Shown here: positions 40,442 through 49,484 of the stretch, piece by piece
How the letters are laid out: every line of letters begins with the position of its first letter
How positions within the stretch are numbered: position 1 is the stretch's first letter
NCBI RefSeq assembly: GCF_001189965.1
Contig: NZ_LFLU01000001.1
Span: 62,001 to 126,000 of the forward strand
Direction of reading: 5' to 3'
DNA length: 64,000 nt
Origin: Herbaspirillum rhizosphaerae
GTDB taxonomy: Bacteria > Pseudomonadota > Gammaproteobacteria > Burkholderiales > Burkholderiaceae_D
Notes under the pieces: generated by a model
What the model saw: only the letters and a program-made list of their open reading frames with translations
The model's database searches: none
What the model was told of the DNA's origin: nothing
Position numbers and translations under genes: made by a program

Positions 40442-41011
40442 ATGACCGACAAGTCGTTTGAACAGTCCGTGATTGCCGAGCGTAGCATGCTGGTCAAGTT
40501 CGCGCGTTTGCATGTGCAGGAAGACGCGGCCGAGGACGTGGCGCAGGAAACCTTGCTGGCAGCCTTGCAGAATCCTGCGGGTTTCTCCGGCAAATCGTCG
40601 CTGCGCACCTGGCTGGTCGGCATCCTCAAGCACAAGATCGTCGACCTGATCCGCAAGGAAAAGAAATATGTCCAGGTCACGCAGGAAGAAACCGGCGATC
40701 CGACCGACTTCGACGTCCTCTTCGACGAAACCGGTCACTGGGCCGAAGCGCCTGCCGATTGGGGCAATCCGGCGGAAACCCTGCAGCAGTCGCAGTTCTT
40801 CGACATCATGGATTTTTGTGTCAACAAGCTTACGCCGGTGATGGCGCGGGTATTTTCTATGCGCGAGCTGTTTGAGTTCGAGATCGCCGAGATCTGCAAG
40901 GAACTCAAGATCACCACCAGCAATTGCAGCGTGCTGCTGTATCGCGCCCGCATGCAACTGCGTCTGTGCCTCGACCAGAACTGGTTCGACGGCCGCACCA
41001 GCCGCGCATGA
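40442..41011 (+). CDS. ECF-type RNA polymerase sigma factor
   Basis: Sigma-70-family group 4 factor of 189 aa. Region 2 includes AAEDVAQETLLAALQNP and SLRTWLVGILKHKIVDLIRKE; region 4 includes LFEFEIAEICKELKITTSNCSVLLYRARMQL. The two are joined by an acidic linker of about 35 residues. No anti-sigma or zf-HC2 gene follows: the tRNA-Arg gene begins 52 bp after the stop. The start at 40442 is the ATG that matches the family N-terminus; no clear ribosome site. Regulon unknown. Confidence 0.87.
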   Translation: MTDKSFEQSVIAERSMLVKFARLHVQEDAAEDVAQETLLAALQNPAGFSGKSSLRTWLVGILKHKIVDLIRKEKKYVQVTQEETGDPTDFDVLFDETGHWAEAPADWGNPAETLQQSQFFDIMDFCVNKLTPVMARVFSMRELFEFEIAEICKELKITTSNCSVLLYRARMQLRLCLDQNWFDGRTSRA

Positions 41012-41025
41012 TTCTGCCACGCGCC

Positions 41026-41054
41026 TTTCCATACCTGCCGACACCCGCTACAAT
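41026..41054 (+). promoter_or_regulatory. Candidate promoter of the tRNA-Arg gene
   Basis: TTTCCA (41026-41031) and TACAAT (41049-41054) are separated by 17 bp, with the mature tRNA 5' end 10 bp after the -10 box. The -35 element is weak. Confidence 0.45.
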
Positions 41055-41063
41055 AGCGCCCAC

Positions 41064-41387
41064 GCCCCCGTAGCTCAGTGGATAGAGCGATCCCCTCCTA
41101 AATACAATTGGGCACCGGCATCCGAAAGGCGCCGCGTGAATGGAGTCAAATTCGGTGAACCCTGACAGCGCTTGCCATGTTGATGTTGCAAACGGCTGCT
41201 GGCGATACCGAGCCAAGCCGCACCGGGTTGTTATCGTGCGGAAGGTGTAGAGACTAGACGGCTCCGGCCTGCGGACTGCAAGTCTATGGCCAAGGTATAG
41301 TCCAGACCACAAACAAGTTATTTGGTGGCGAAAGCCATGGTGGTACGAAGGGATAGGTCACACGTTCGATCCGTGTCGGGGGCGCCA
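41064..41387 (+). tRNA. tRNA-Arg(CCU), interrupted by a group I intron
   Basis: Exon 1 is 41064-41099 and exon 2 is 41348-41387, joining to a 76-nt tRNA with encoded CCA (41385-41387). The acceptor stem is GCCCCCG/CGGGGGC with discriminator G. The D stem is GCTC/GAGC. The anticodon stem is ATCCC/GGGAT around the loop CTCCTAA, giving anticodon CCU (41097-41099), which reads AGG. The T arm is CACACG-TTCGATC-CGTGT-like and complete. The gene is split after anticodon base U36. All helices form only when 41100-41347 is removed. Confidence 0.93.
41100..41347 (+). ncRNA. Group I self-splicing intron (IC3-like) in tRNA-Arg(CCU)
   Basis: 248 nt without an ORF. The 5' exon ends in U and the intron ends in G, as required. 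P1 can pair exon CCU with GGG at 41110-41112 (G.U at the splice site). P4 is TCGGT (41152-41156) with ACCGA (41207-41211). The conserved R core GTAGAGACTAGACGGC (from 41247) and S core AAGGTATAGTCC (41292-41303) give P7, GACTA (41252-41256) with TAGTC (41298-41302). Blocks such as GTCAAATTCGG, CCGAGCCAAGC and GAAGGTGTAGAGACTAGACGG closely resemble the Azoarcus tRNA-Ile intron as I remember it. Confidence 0.92.
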
Positions 41388-41398
41388 GGCACAAAAGT

Positions 41399-41434
41399 AA
41401 AAAAGCGCAGAAGATGTTGTCTTCTGCGCTTTTT
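41399..41434. terminator. Bidirectional terminator between tRNA-Arg and mrcA
   Basis: AAAAAAGCGCAGAAGA and TCTTCTGCGCTTTTT form a 15-bp stem with a 5-nt loop, flanked by an A-run and a T-run. It serves the tRNA and the convergent PBP gene. Confidence 0.92.
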
Positions 41435-41457
41435 CTTTTGGAGAACCGGTTAGCGTG

Positions 41458-43893
41458 TCAATGACCTTGATAGAGCTTTTCGCGGTCGACCTGTGCAGGC
41501 GCCGACGCCGGTGCGCCGGTCGAGCCTGACGGCGCAGGCGTCTCCGAGTTCGGATTCTTCGACCAGCCGAAGAAGTTGGACAAGGCATCCACTACGCCGC
41601 CGCCGTCCGTGCCCAGCGAAGCAACGAAGCCGTCGCCCGGCGCGAAGTTGTCGTAGTAGGGCTCGTTGTCGATAAACCTGATGCCGGCCGGCGCAGGCAT
41701 GTCGAATTGCGGCACGCCCTTGAGCGCCACACCCATGTAATCCACCCAGATCGGCAAGGCCAGTTGTGCGCCGAATTCCTTGCTGCCCAGCGTCTTGGGC
41801 TGGTCGTAACCCATCCACACCACCGTCGCCAGCGTGCGCTGATAGCCGGCGAACCAGCCGTCCATTGCATCGTTGGTGGTGCCGGTCTTGCCTGCCAGGT
41901 CGGTGCGCTTGAGCGTGTTGCTGCGGGCGCCGGTGCCGCGTTGGGCAACCGATTGCAGCAGGCTGGTCATGACATAGCTGTTGCGCTCGTCAATCGCACG
42001 CGGCGCGTTGCTGCCGACGATCAGCGGATCCGCCTTGGACAAGACCTTGCCGCGCGCATCGGCGATTTGCGTGATCAGGTAAGGATTGATCTTGTAGCCG
42101 CCGTTGGCGAAGATGGCGTAGGCAGACGCCAGTTGCAGCGGCGTGGTCTGGCCGGCGCCCAGCGCCATCGGCAGGTAAGGCGGCACCTTGTCGACGTCGA
42201 AACCGAAATGGCTGGTGATGAAGTCTTGCGCATATTTCACGCCGATGGCGTCGAGCGTGCGGATCGCCACCAGGTTGACCGACTTCTGCAAGGCGGTGCG
42301 CATCGACATCGGACCGGCCGGCGGATCGTCATCCTTCGGTTCCCAGTTCGGCTGGCCGTTGCCGGCAGGGTAGGACACCGGCGCATCGTTGATGATACTG
42401 GCCGGGCCGAAGCCTTTTTCCAGCGCCGCCGAATAGATGAAGGGCTTGAAGGTCGAGCCCGGCTGGCGCCATGCCTGGGTCACGTGGTTGAAGTTGTTCT
42501 GCGTGAAGTCGAAGCCGCCGACCAGTGCGCGGATCGCGCCGTTTTGCGGCGTCACCGACACCAGCGTGGCTTCCACTTCCGGCAATTGCACGATCTGCCA
42601 GGTCTTCTTGGTATCCTGCATGACGCGGATCACCGCGCCCGGGGCAATGCGGATTTCCTTCTTGGCCTTTGGGCCCAGCGCTGCGGCAACGAACTTGAGC
42701 GTGTCGCCGCTCAGCGTGATCTTGTCGCCGCTGCGGATCACCGCCTGGATTTGCTTGGGATCGGCCGAGACCACGACGGCGGCGAGGATGTCGTCGTTGT
42801 CCGGGTGATCGTCCATGGCGTCGTCGATGGCCTGCGAGCGGTCATCGTCGCCGGACGGCAATTCGATGGTTTCTTCCGGGCCGCGATAGCCGTGGCGGCG
42901 GTCGTAATCCATCACGCCCTTGCGCACCGCGTCATAGGCGGCCTTTTGATCGGCGGCATTGATGGTGGTGGTGACGGTGATGCCGTGGGTGTAGGTGTCT
43001 TCCTTGTATTGCGCATAGACCATCTGGCGCACCATTTCATTCACGTATTCGGCATGAACGTTGTACTGGTTGCCGGGCGCGCGCACCTGGATGTCTTCTT
43101 TCACGGCGGCGTCATATTGCGCCTGCGTGATGTATTCCAGATCCAGCATGCGTTGCAGGATGTACTGCTGGCGGATATGGGCGCGCTTGGGGTTGACGAT
43201 CGGGTTGTAGGCCGACGGCGCCTTGGGCAGGCCGGCCAGCATGGCGGCCTGCGCCAGCGTCACGTCCTTGATGTCCTTGCCGAAATAGGTGCGGGAGGCG
43301 GCGGCAAAGCCGAAGGCGCGTTGCCCCAGATAGATCTGGTTCATGTACACCTCAAGGATCTGGTCCTTGCTCAGCGTCGCTTCGATCTTGTTGGCCAGCA
43401 GCACTTCATAGAGCTTGCGCGAGAAAGTTTTTTCTTTCGTCAGGAACACATTGCGCGCCACTTGCATGGTGATGGTGCTGGCGCCCTGGCTGGCGTGGCC
43501 TTTGATCAGGTCGGTCGCGAGTGCGCGCGCGATGCCGATGTAGTCGATGCCGCCATGTTGGTAGAAACGATAGTCTTCAATCGCCAGCACTGCGTTCTTC
43601 ACGTTGGCGGGGATGGCCTCGAGTTTCACCAGACTGCGCTTTTCTTCGCCGAATTCACCGAGCAGGACATTGTCGGCGGAGTAGATGCGCAGCGGAATCT
43701 TCGGACGGTAGTCGGTGATGACGTCCAGCGACGGCAGGCGCGGGTTGATGAAGATCAGCGCGTAGGCGATGATCAGCGCGCCGATGATCGCCAGCCCGAG
43801 GACGGAAAAGGCGAGGAATTTGGCGATGTTGGGATTCAGAAAACCGCGTTGACGGGAAAACTGGGGCAAACGAGAGTTAAAGCGCATGGTCAT
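41458..43893 (-). CDS. mrcA: Penicillin-binding protein 1A
   Basis: Bifunctional class A PBP of 811 aa that polymerises and crosslinks peptidoglycan. An N-terminal TM helix (about 24-48) is followed by the GT51 glycosyltransferase domain (AIEDYRFYQHGGID with catalytic Glu, GASTITMQVARN, KIEATLSKDQILEVYMNQIYLG). An OB-type insert follows, then a transpeptidase domain with nucleophile Ser in PGSTFKPF, SVN-like KSVNLVAI and KTGT. The ATG at 43887, two codons in, is an alternative start. Confidence 0.95.
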   Translation of the reverse strand: MTMRFNSRLPQFSRQRGFLNPNIAKFLAFSVLGLAIIGALIIAYALIFINPRLPSLDVITDYRPKIPLRIYSADNVLLGEFGEEKRSLVKLEAIPANVKNAVLAIEDYRFYQHGGIDYIGIARALATDLIKGHASQGASTITMQVARNVFLTKEKTFSRKLYEVLLANKIEATLSKDQILEVYMNQIYLGQRAFGFAAASRTYFGKDIKDVTLAQAAMLAGLPKAPSAYNPIVNPKRAHIRQQYILQRMLDLEYITQAQYDAAVKEDIQVRAPGNQYNVHAEYVNEMVRQMVYAQYKEDTYTHGITVTTTINAADQKAAYDAVRKGVMDYDRRHGYRGPEETIELPSGDDDRSQAIDDAMDDHPDNDDILAAVVVSADPKQIQAVIRSGDKITLSGDTLKFVAAALGPKAKKEIRIAPGAVIRVMQDTKKTWQIVQLPEVEATLVSVTPQNGAIRALVGGFDFTQNNFNHVTQAWRQPGSTFKPFIYSAALEKGFGPASIINDAPVSYPAGNGQPNWEPKDDDPPAGPMSMRTALQKSVNLVAIRTLDAIGVKYAQDFITSHFGFDVDKVPPYLPMALGAGQTTPLQLASAYAIFANGGYKINPYLITQIADARGKVLSKADPLIVGSNAPRAIDERNSYVMTSLLQSVAQRGTGARSNTLKRTDLAGKTGTTNDAMDGWFAGYQRTLATVVWMGYDQPKTLGSKEFGAQLALPIWVDYMGVALKGVPQFDMPAPAGIRFIDNEPYYDNFAPGDGFVASLGTDGGGVVDALSNFFGWSKNPNSETPAPSGSTGAPASAPAQVDREKLYQGH

Positions 43894-44221
43894 TGTTAGT
43901 GAAGGGCGTGCCGTATCTTACAACATGGGGTGGGCCGGACTGCCGTTCTGAGGCCAAACCGGGCAGGGATTATGTTTCCAATTGTATGCAGCGGATTGTA
44001 TTGAGCCGATTTCGGTGCGGGAACATGCCAGAAACACATCGTTTGTTGCTATTTGGCAATTGCAATTGTTGCGCTGCGGTGTCACGGCAGGAAGATCGTG
44101 CGCAGATCGACGTTAGATTCACCAAGCCCGCGCGCAATCGGTACAATGCGGTCTTTCCTCTTAATTCAGTCGCGGCAAAGCAGTTTCTGCCCGGCCTTCG
44201 ATTTCACCCCTCGGCATACTT
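43894..44221. other. Divergent promoter region of mrcA and uup
   Basis: 328 bp with no gene. A sigma-70-like pair TTCACC (44118-44123) and TACAAT (44142-44147), 18 bp apart, can drive uup. On the other strand a TAAGAT box near 43915 could serve mrcA. A GCAATTGCAATTGTTGCGC stretch near 44058 is locally repetitive but not a clear operator. Confidence 0.45.
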
Positions 44222-46135
44222 ATGGCAGTCATTTCTCTTTCCAATGCGCAGCTGGCATTCGGACACGTTGCGCTTCTCGATCGCGCGGAGTTTTCCCTCG
44301 AAACCGGCGAACGCGTCGGTCTGATCGGCCGCAATGGCACCGGCAAGTCGTCCTTGCTGAAAATCATCGCCAGCGTTTCCAGGCTAGATGACGGTCTGCT
44401 GGTGATGCAGCAAGGGCTGAAGATTGCCTATGTCGACCAGGAGCCGCATTTCCCCGCAGAGATGTCGATTTTCGACGCGGTCGCTTCCGGCCTCGGCGAG
44501 TTGCCGGCGTTGCTGGCCGAATATGAATCGCTGACCGGCCAGTTCGGCGGCGACAACGACGACGCGCTGATGGAGCGCATGCACGACATCCAGGTCAAGC
44601 TCGACGCCGCCGATGCCTGGAGCCTGAACCACAAGGTCGAAACCACGCTCGACAAGCTCAACCTGAAAGCTGATTCGCTGATCGGCGAGCTGTCCGGCGG
44701 CATGCAAAAGCGCGTGGCGCTGGCATGCGGCCTGGTCGGCGCGCCCGACGTGCTGCTGCTGGACGAGCCGACCAACCATCTGGATTTCGGCTCCATCCTG
44801 TGGCTGGAAGCGCTGCTGCGCGACTACAAGGGCAGCGTGCTGTTCATCACCCATGATCGTAGCTTCCTCGACAACGTGGCGACCCGCATCATCGAACTGG
44901 ACCGCGGCAAGATCTTGTCCTTCCCGGGCAACTTCAGCACCTATCAGGCGCGCAAGGCCGAGCTGCTGGCCAATGAAGAAGTGGAGAACGCCAAGTTCGA
45001 CAAATTCCTCGCGCAGGAAGAAGTCTGGATCCGCAAGGGCGTGCAGGCGCGCCGCACCCGCGACGAAGGCCGCGTGCGCCGTCTCGAAGCCTTGCGCCAG
45101 GAACGCAGCGTGCGCCGCGACCGCCAGGGCCAGGTCAAGCTGGAAGTGTCGTCCGGCGAACGCTCCGGCAAGATCGTGGCGGAACTGGAAAACGTCAGCA
45201 AGGCCTATGGCCCGAAGACCATCGTGCGCGATTTCACCGGCACCATCATGCGCGGCGACAAGGTCGGCCTGATAGGCCAGAACGGCGCCGGCAAGACCAC
45301 TTTGCTCAAGCTGATTCTCGGCGAAGAAACGGCGGACGCCGGTACGGTCCGCCAGGGCACCAAATTGCAGGTTGCGTATTTCGACCAGATGCGCACCCAG
45401 CTCAATGAAGAAGCCACCTTGGCCGATACCATCGCGCCGGGCAGCGACTGGGTGGAAGTCAACGGCCAGCGCAGGCACGTGATGACTTACCTTGGCGATT
45501 TCCTGTTCGCACCGGAACGCGCGCGTTCGCCGGTACGCACCTTGTCCGGCGGCGAGCGCAACCGTTTGCTGCTGGCGCGTCTGTTCGCCAAACCGGCCAA
45601 TGTGCTGGTGCTCGATGAACCGACCAACGATCTCGATATCGATACGCTGGAGTTGCTGGAAGAACTGCTGGAAGAATATGCCGGCACCGTGTTCCTGGTC
45701 AGCCATGACCGCACCTTCCTCGACAACGTGGTGACGCAGGTGATTGCCTCCGAAGGCGACGGCGTGTGGCGCGAGTATGTCGGCGGCTACAGCGACTGGG
45801 AGCGCGTGCGCGCCAACATGCAGGCGACGGCGAAGAAGGCCGACGGCAAGTCGGAAGCCAAGCCGGCGGAAGTGCAGGCAGCGCCTGTTGCCGCTGCAGC
45901 CAAACCGAAGAAACTCAGCTACAAGGAACAGCGTGAGCTGGAAGAATTGCCCAAGCTGATCGCGCAACTGGAAGAAGAGCAGGCGGCGATTTCCGCCAAG
46001 CTGGCCGATCCGGATCTCTATAAGCAAGGTGCGGATGCCGCGGTGAAGCTGAATGCGCGCTTTGCCGAGATCGACGGCCTGTTATTGGAAAACCTGGAAC
46101 GCTGGGAAGTGATCGAAGCGCGTTCCAAGGGGTAA
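44222..46135 (+). CDS. uup: ABC-F ATPase Uup
   Basis: Soluble ABC-F protein of 637 aa with two ABC domains: Walker A GRNGTGKS and GQNGAGKT, signatures LSGGMQKR and LSGGERNR, Walker B DVLLLDEPTNHLD and VLVLDEPTNDLD. A linker with many Arg residues and a C-terminal coiled coil (about 565-637, KLSYKEQRELEELPKLIAQLEEE) identify Uup rather than EttA or YheS. Uup is linked to ribosome function and to limiting transposon excision and replication-fork trouble. No membrane part. Confidence 0.92.
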   Translation: MAVISLSNAQLAFGHVALLDRAEFSLETGERVGLIGRNGTGKSSLLKIIASVSRLDDGLLVMQQGLKIAYVDQEPHFPAEMSIFDAVASGLGELPALLAEYESLTGQFGGDNDDALMERMHDIQVKLDAADAWSLNHKVETTLDKLNLKADSLIGELSGGMQKRVALACGLVGAPDVLLLDEPTNHLDFGSILWLEALLRDYKGSVLFITHDRSFLDNVATRIIELDRGKILSFPGNFSTYQARKAELLANEEVENAKFDKFLAQEEVWIRKGVQARRTRDEGRVRRLEALRQERSVRRDRQGQVKLEVSSGERSGKIVAELENVSKAYGPKTIVRDFTGTIMRGDKVGLIGQNGAGKTTLLKLILGEETADAGTVRQGTKLQVAYFDQMRTQLNEEATLADTIAPGSDWVEVNGQRRHVMTYLGDFLFAPERARSPVRTLSGGERNRLLLARLFAKPANVLVLDEPTNDLDIDTLELLEELLEEYAGTVFLVSHDRTFLDNVVTQVIASEGDGVWREYVGGYSDWERVRANMQATAKKADGKSEAKPAEVQAAPVAAAAKPKKLSYKEQRELEELPKLIAQLEEEQAAISAKLADPDLYKQGADAAVKLNARFAEIDGLLLENLERWEVIEARSKG

Positions 46136-46186
46136 TCAGTTCTGCAGAGACGGCGCTTCCAATGTCAATTCGGTCTGAGTTGAATC

Positions 46187-47026
46187 TCAATTGGGGCGCC
46201 GGCTGGCATGGCGCAACTCCGGTAGTTTCTCGCGCATGATGTCGGCGTCTTCGGCATCGGGACGCAAGGCCAGATAGGCCTCCAGATCGTCCAGCGCAGC
46301 CTGCGGCTCCGCCATGTTTGCATAGGCCAGCCCGCGGTCGCGGCGCTCGGTAATTTCATCCGGCAATAAAATCACCAGGCGTTCCTGCACGTCGAGCACG
46401 CGCTGCCAGCGTTGCGCGTCGGTGAAGATCGCTTTCAGATTGCGCAGCATGCGGGTCAGGATTTCGCGTGGATGCGCTGCACGCAGATAAGCGGCCAGCG
46501 GCAGCTCGTCGCCGTATTCCTGCTGCTCCAGATAGGGTTCAAGACGTTCTTCCAGTTCTTCGCGCGACAGGCTGGAACCGTTCATCGGATCCAGCACGAT
46601 GTCGCCGGACTGCACCGACAGCTTCATCAGGAAGTGGCCGGGGAAGGAGATACCCTTCATGTTCAGGCCGATCTGCTGGCCCAATTCCATGTACACCACC
46701 GCCAGCGAAATCGGGATGCCGCGGCGCGAGGTGATGACGCGATGGATGTAGCTGTTGTCGGGATCGTAATAATTATTGATGTTGCCGGCGAAGGCCAATT
46801 CCTGGAAAAAGAAATGGTTCAGCATGCGCAGTTTCTGAATATGCGATGCATCGGCGGAGAGACGCTGCTTCAGCTTGAGCGCTAAAGTGTCCATCTCGAT
46901 CTGGCAGGCGGAAAAATCCAGATCGGGATAAGCATCCTGGCCCAACGCCAGAGCCGATTCAAACAGCGGAATCGAGTCGTCTTGACGAACCAGCGAAGAA
47001 AAATATTCGAGCGGTGTAAGCGTCAT
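46187..47026 (-). CDS. SirB1/transglutaminase-like TPR protein
   Basis: Protein of 279 aa of the SirB1 family. The N-terminal transglutaminase-like region includes LNHFFFQELAFAGNINNYYDPDNSYIHRVITSRRGIPISLAVVY. The C-terminal part (about 190-275) is TPR-like (ERLVILLPDEITERRDRGLAYANMAEPQAALDDLEAYL). Biochemical role unknown. It follows murJ on the same strand, with about 94 bp between the genes. Confidence 0.85.
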   Translation of the reverse strand: MTLTPLEYFSSLVRQDDSIPLFESALALGQDAYPDLDFSACQIEMDTLALKLKQRLSADASHIQKLRMLNHFFFQELAFAGNINNYYDPDNSYIHRVITSRRGIPISLAVVYMELGQQIGLNMKGISFPGHFLMKLSVQSGDIVLDPMNGSSLSREELEERLEPYLEQQEYGDELPLAAYLRAAHPREILTRMLRNLKAIFTDAQRWQRVLDVQERLVILLPDEITERRDRGLAYANMAEPQAALDDLEAYLALRPDAEDADIMREKLPELRHASRRPN

Positions 47027-47119
47027 ATGTTGGTCATGCTATCAAAATATGCGCGCTTGTGAAATGTTTGTCCGGCAATGGGGCGCTAAAGCAACATTGC
47101 CGGAAAATAATTAAGCTGA

Positions 47120-48670
47120 TCAGCGGCCAATGCGCTTGAAGTCGCGGAAACGGAAACCCATCGCCATCAAGGCGCCGAAATAGGCGATGCCGCAGGCGGC
47201 AAACACCAGCATCAGCGCGCCGACGCGTTCGGCCGGATGTGCGCGCATGGCGATCCAGTCGAAATGCCGCGCCACCGCCAGCGCGACCCCGGCCAGCAGG
47301 AACAGCGCGCCGGTCAGCTTGATCAGGAACATGCGCCAGCCTGGCTGCGGCGTGTAGATGTTGCGGCGGCGCAGTCCCCAGAATAGAAACGCGGCGTTCA
47401 GGCAGGCGCCCAGTCCGATGGACAAGGCCAGGCCGGCATGTGCGATCCAGGGCACAAAAATGTAGTTCATCAGCTGTGTGGCGATCAGCACGCCGATGGC
47501 GATCTTGACCGGCGTGCGGATGTCTTGTTTCGCATAAAAGCCGGGCGCAAGAATCTTCACCAGAATCAGGCCGATCAGGCCGACGCCGTAGGCGACCAGC
47601 GCGTTGCTGGTCATGGCGACCGACAACGTGTCGAATTTGCCGTAATGGAATAGCGTTGCGGTCAGCGGCACCGACAGCGTCGCCAGGCCGACGGCGCAGG
47701 GCAGCGCCAGCAAAAAGGTCAGGCGCAGGCCCCAGTCGAGCAGGGAGGAGTATTCCTGCATATCGTTTTCGGCATGCGCGTTGGACAAGCTTGGCAACAG
47801 GATCGTGCCGAGCGCCACGCCGAGCAGCGCGGTTGGGAATTCCATCAGGCGGTCGGCGTACGATAGCCACGATACGCTGCCATGCGCCAGGCGCGAAGCG
47901 ATGTTGGTATTGATCATCAGGCTGATCTGCGCGGCCGAGACGGCGAACACGGCCGGTCCCATCTTCTTGAGCACGCGTTTGACGCCTTCGTCGGACAGGC
48001 CGATCATCGGATTGAGATACAGGCGCGGCAACATGCCGATCTTGGTCAGCGCAGGGATCTGCAGCGCGACTTGCAGCACGCCGCCGACGAACACCGCAAA
48101 CGCCATCGCATAGATAGGCTGGTCCATGTAGGGCGCGACGAACAGCGAGGCGACGATGAAGGACACGTTCAGCAGCACCGACGTAAAAGCCGGGATCTTG
48201 AATTCGCGCCAGGTGTTGAGGATGCCGCCGGCCAGTGCCACGAAGGCCATGAAACCGATATACGGAAACATGATCCGCGTCATCATCACGGAAGCGTCGA
48301 ACGCGCCCTGGTTGTATTTGAGGCCGGTGGCGATGAAGTAGACGATCACCGGCGTGGCGAGGATGCCGACGATGCTGGTGGCCAGCATCACCCAGATCAG
48401 CACCGTTGCCACATGATCAACCAGGTTTTTGGTGGCGGCATCGCCTTTCTGGTTCTTGTATTCGGCGAGGATGGGGACGAACGCCTGCGAGAACGCTCCT
48501 TCGGCGAACAGGCGGCGCAACAGGTTGGGAATGCGGAACGCCACGTTGAAGGCGTCCGTATAGGCCGAGGCGCCGAATGCGCGTGCGAACAGGATTTCTC
48601 TTGCGAGGCCGGTAATGCGGGAGAGCATCGTCATGCCAGAGACGGTGGCAAGCGTTTTATGCAAGTTCAT
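47120..48670 (-). CDS. murJ: Lipid II flippase MurJ
   Basis: Inner-membrane flippase of 516 aa with about 14 helices. It moves lipid II across the membrane for peptidoglycan growth. MOP/MVF-family marks include TMLSRITGLAREILFARAFGAS at the N-terminus, RRLFAEGAFSQAFVPIL, and helix-7 to -8 FYAKQDIRTPVKIA. The essential arginines in RLFAEG and the Asp of helix 1 region are present. It is divergent from rpsT, a common proteobacterial pairing. Confidence 0.95.
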   Translation of the reverse strand: MNLHKTLATVSGMTMLSRITGLAREILFARAFGASAYTDAFNVAFRIPNLLRRLFAEGAFSQAFVPILAEYKNQKGDAATKNLVDHVATVLIWVMLATSIVGILATPVIVYFIATGLKYNQGAFDASVMMTRIMFPYIGFMAFVALAGGILNTWREFKIPAFTSVLLNVSFIVASLFVAPYMDQPIYAMAFAVFVGGVLQVALQIPALTKIGMLPRLYLNPMIGLSDEGVKRVLKKMGPAVFAVSAAQISLMINTNIASRLAHGSVSWLSYADRLMEFPTALLGVALGTILLPSLSNAHAENDMQEYSSLLDWGLRLTFLLALPCAVGLATLSVPLTATLFHYGKFDTLSVAMTSNALVAYGVGLIGLILVKILAPGFYAKQDIRTPVKIAIGVLIATQLMNYIFVPWIAHAGLALSIGLGACLNAAFLFWGLRRRNIYTPQPGWRMFLIKLTGALFLLAGVALAVARHFDWIAMRAHPAERVGALMLVFAACGIAYFGALMAMGFRFRDFKRIGR

Positions 48671-48857
48671 GGGACGGCATTATAGCTTTCGTTTTTGCTG
48701 CGGCAGGCGCTTTGATGCCATTGTCAGCCGGGTTGATGGCGTTTGAGGAGGCGAGGGTGCGAAGGTTCGGCAAAGCGGGAAATGTTGGCGGCGGGTTTGT
48801 TGATGACGGGCAATCTGACCGGTTTGCAACAGGCTGGAGGCGATAATGAGGCTGTAT

Positions 48858-48886
48858 TTGCCAGTTTGAGGAAAAATGGTTATAAT
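48858..48886 (+). promoter_or_regulatory. rpsT promoter
   Basis: TTGCCA (48858-48863) and TATAAT (48881-48886), 17 bp apart, give a leader of about 70 nt before rpsT, ending in AGGATAATTATTC. Confidence 0.8.
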
Positions 48887-48962
48887 CCGTGGCTTTACAG
48901 AATTCCGCCTCGCAAGTTATCAAGATTGCGATGCTCTCGATCTCGATTTAGGATAATTATTC

Positions 48963-49229
48963 ATGGCAAATACCGCACAAGCACGCAAGCGTGCTCGTCA
49001 AGCTGTTAAGCAAAACGCGCACAACTCCAGCCAACGTTCGACTCTGCGTACAGCAATCAAGGCTGTTCGTAAGGCAATCGAAGCAGGCGACAAGGCTGCT
49101 GCGGCTTCCGTGTTCCAGGCTTCGGTTTCGACCATCGACAGCATCGCTGACAAGAAAATCATTCACAAGAACAAGGCTGCTCGCCACAAGAGCCGTCTGG
49201 CTGCTGCCCTGAAGGCACTGGCTGCTTAA
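48963..49229 (+). CDS. rpsT: 30S ribosomal protein S20
   Basis: S20, 88 aa, binds 16S rRNA early in 30S assembly. The sequence is Ala/Lys-rich with [34 protein letters not shown] and [21 protein letters not shown], typical of the family. Strong codon bias and its own promoter and terminator indicate high expression. Confidence 0.97.
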   Translation: MANTAQARKRARQAVKQNAHNSSQRSTLRTAIKAVRKAIEAGDKAAAASVFQASVSTIDSIADKKIIHKNKAARHKSRLAAALKALAA

Positions 49230-49309
49230 TTCTTGTTGCTGATCGGATCTTTGCTGCGGCAGAGATCCTCGCAATGCTGAATCGATAGCAATGTCGATTC
49301 GAAAACATC

Positions 49310-49339
49310 AACCCGCCCAAGCGATTTGGCGGGTTTTTG
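49310..49339 (+). terminator. Terminator after rpsT
   Basis: ACCCGCC and GGCGGGT pair, extended by AA/TT, and are followed by TTTTT. Confidence 0.88.
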
Positions 49340-49484
49340 CATTTCCAGGCGTTATTGTGTGCCGGATCGCAGCTTCTGGCGCCAATTGAGGCGCACATTG
49401 CCATGAGTCATTCTCAGGGGGATTGCGGCGCCGCGACGTCGCTCCGGGCGTCACGGGCTTGATGTCGGGCGTGTTGTCAGAGGT

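Noticed and set aside
40872-41165. Short open frame across the tRNA-Arg region
   Set aside because: It covers the sigma-factor end, the tRNA exon and the intron, and is explained by those RNA features.
41064-41387. Broken tRNA as a phage or island attachment site
   Set aside because: The insert is only 248 nt, lies in the anticodon loop, has group I core motifs and leaves perfect exons. No integrase or direct repeat is present.
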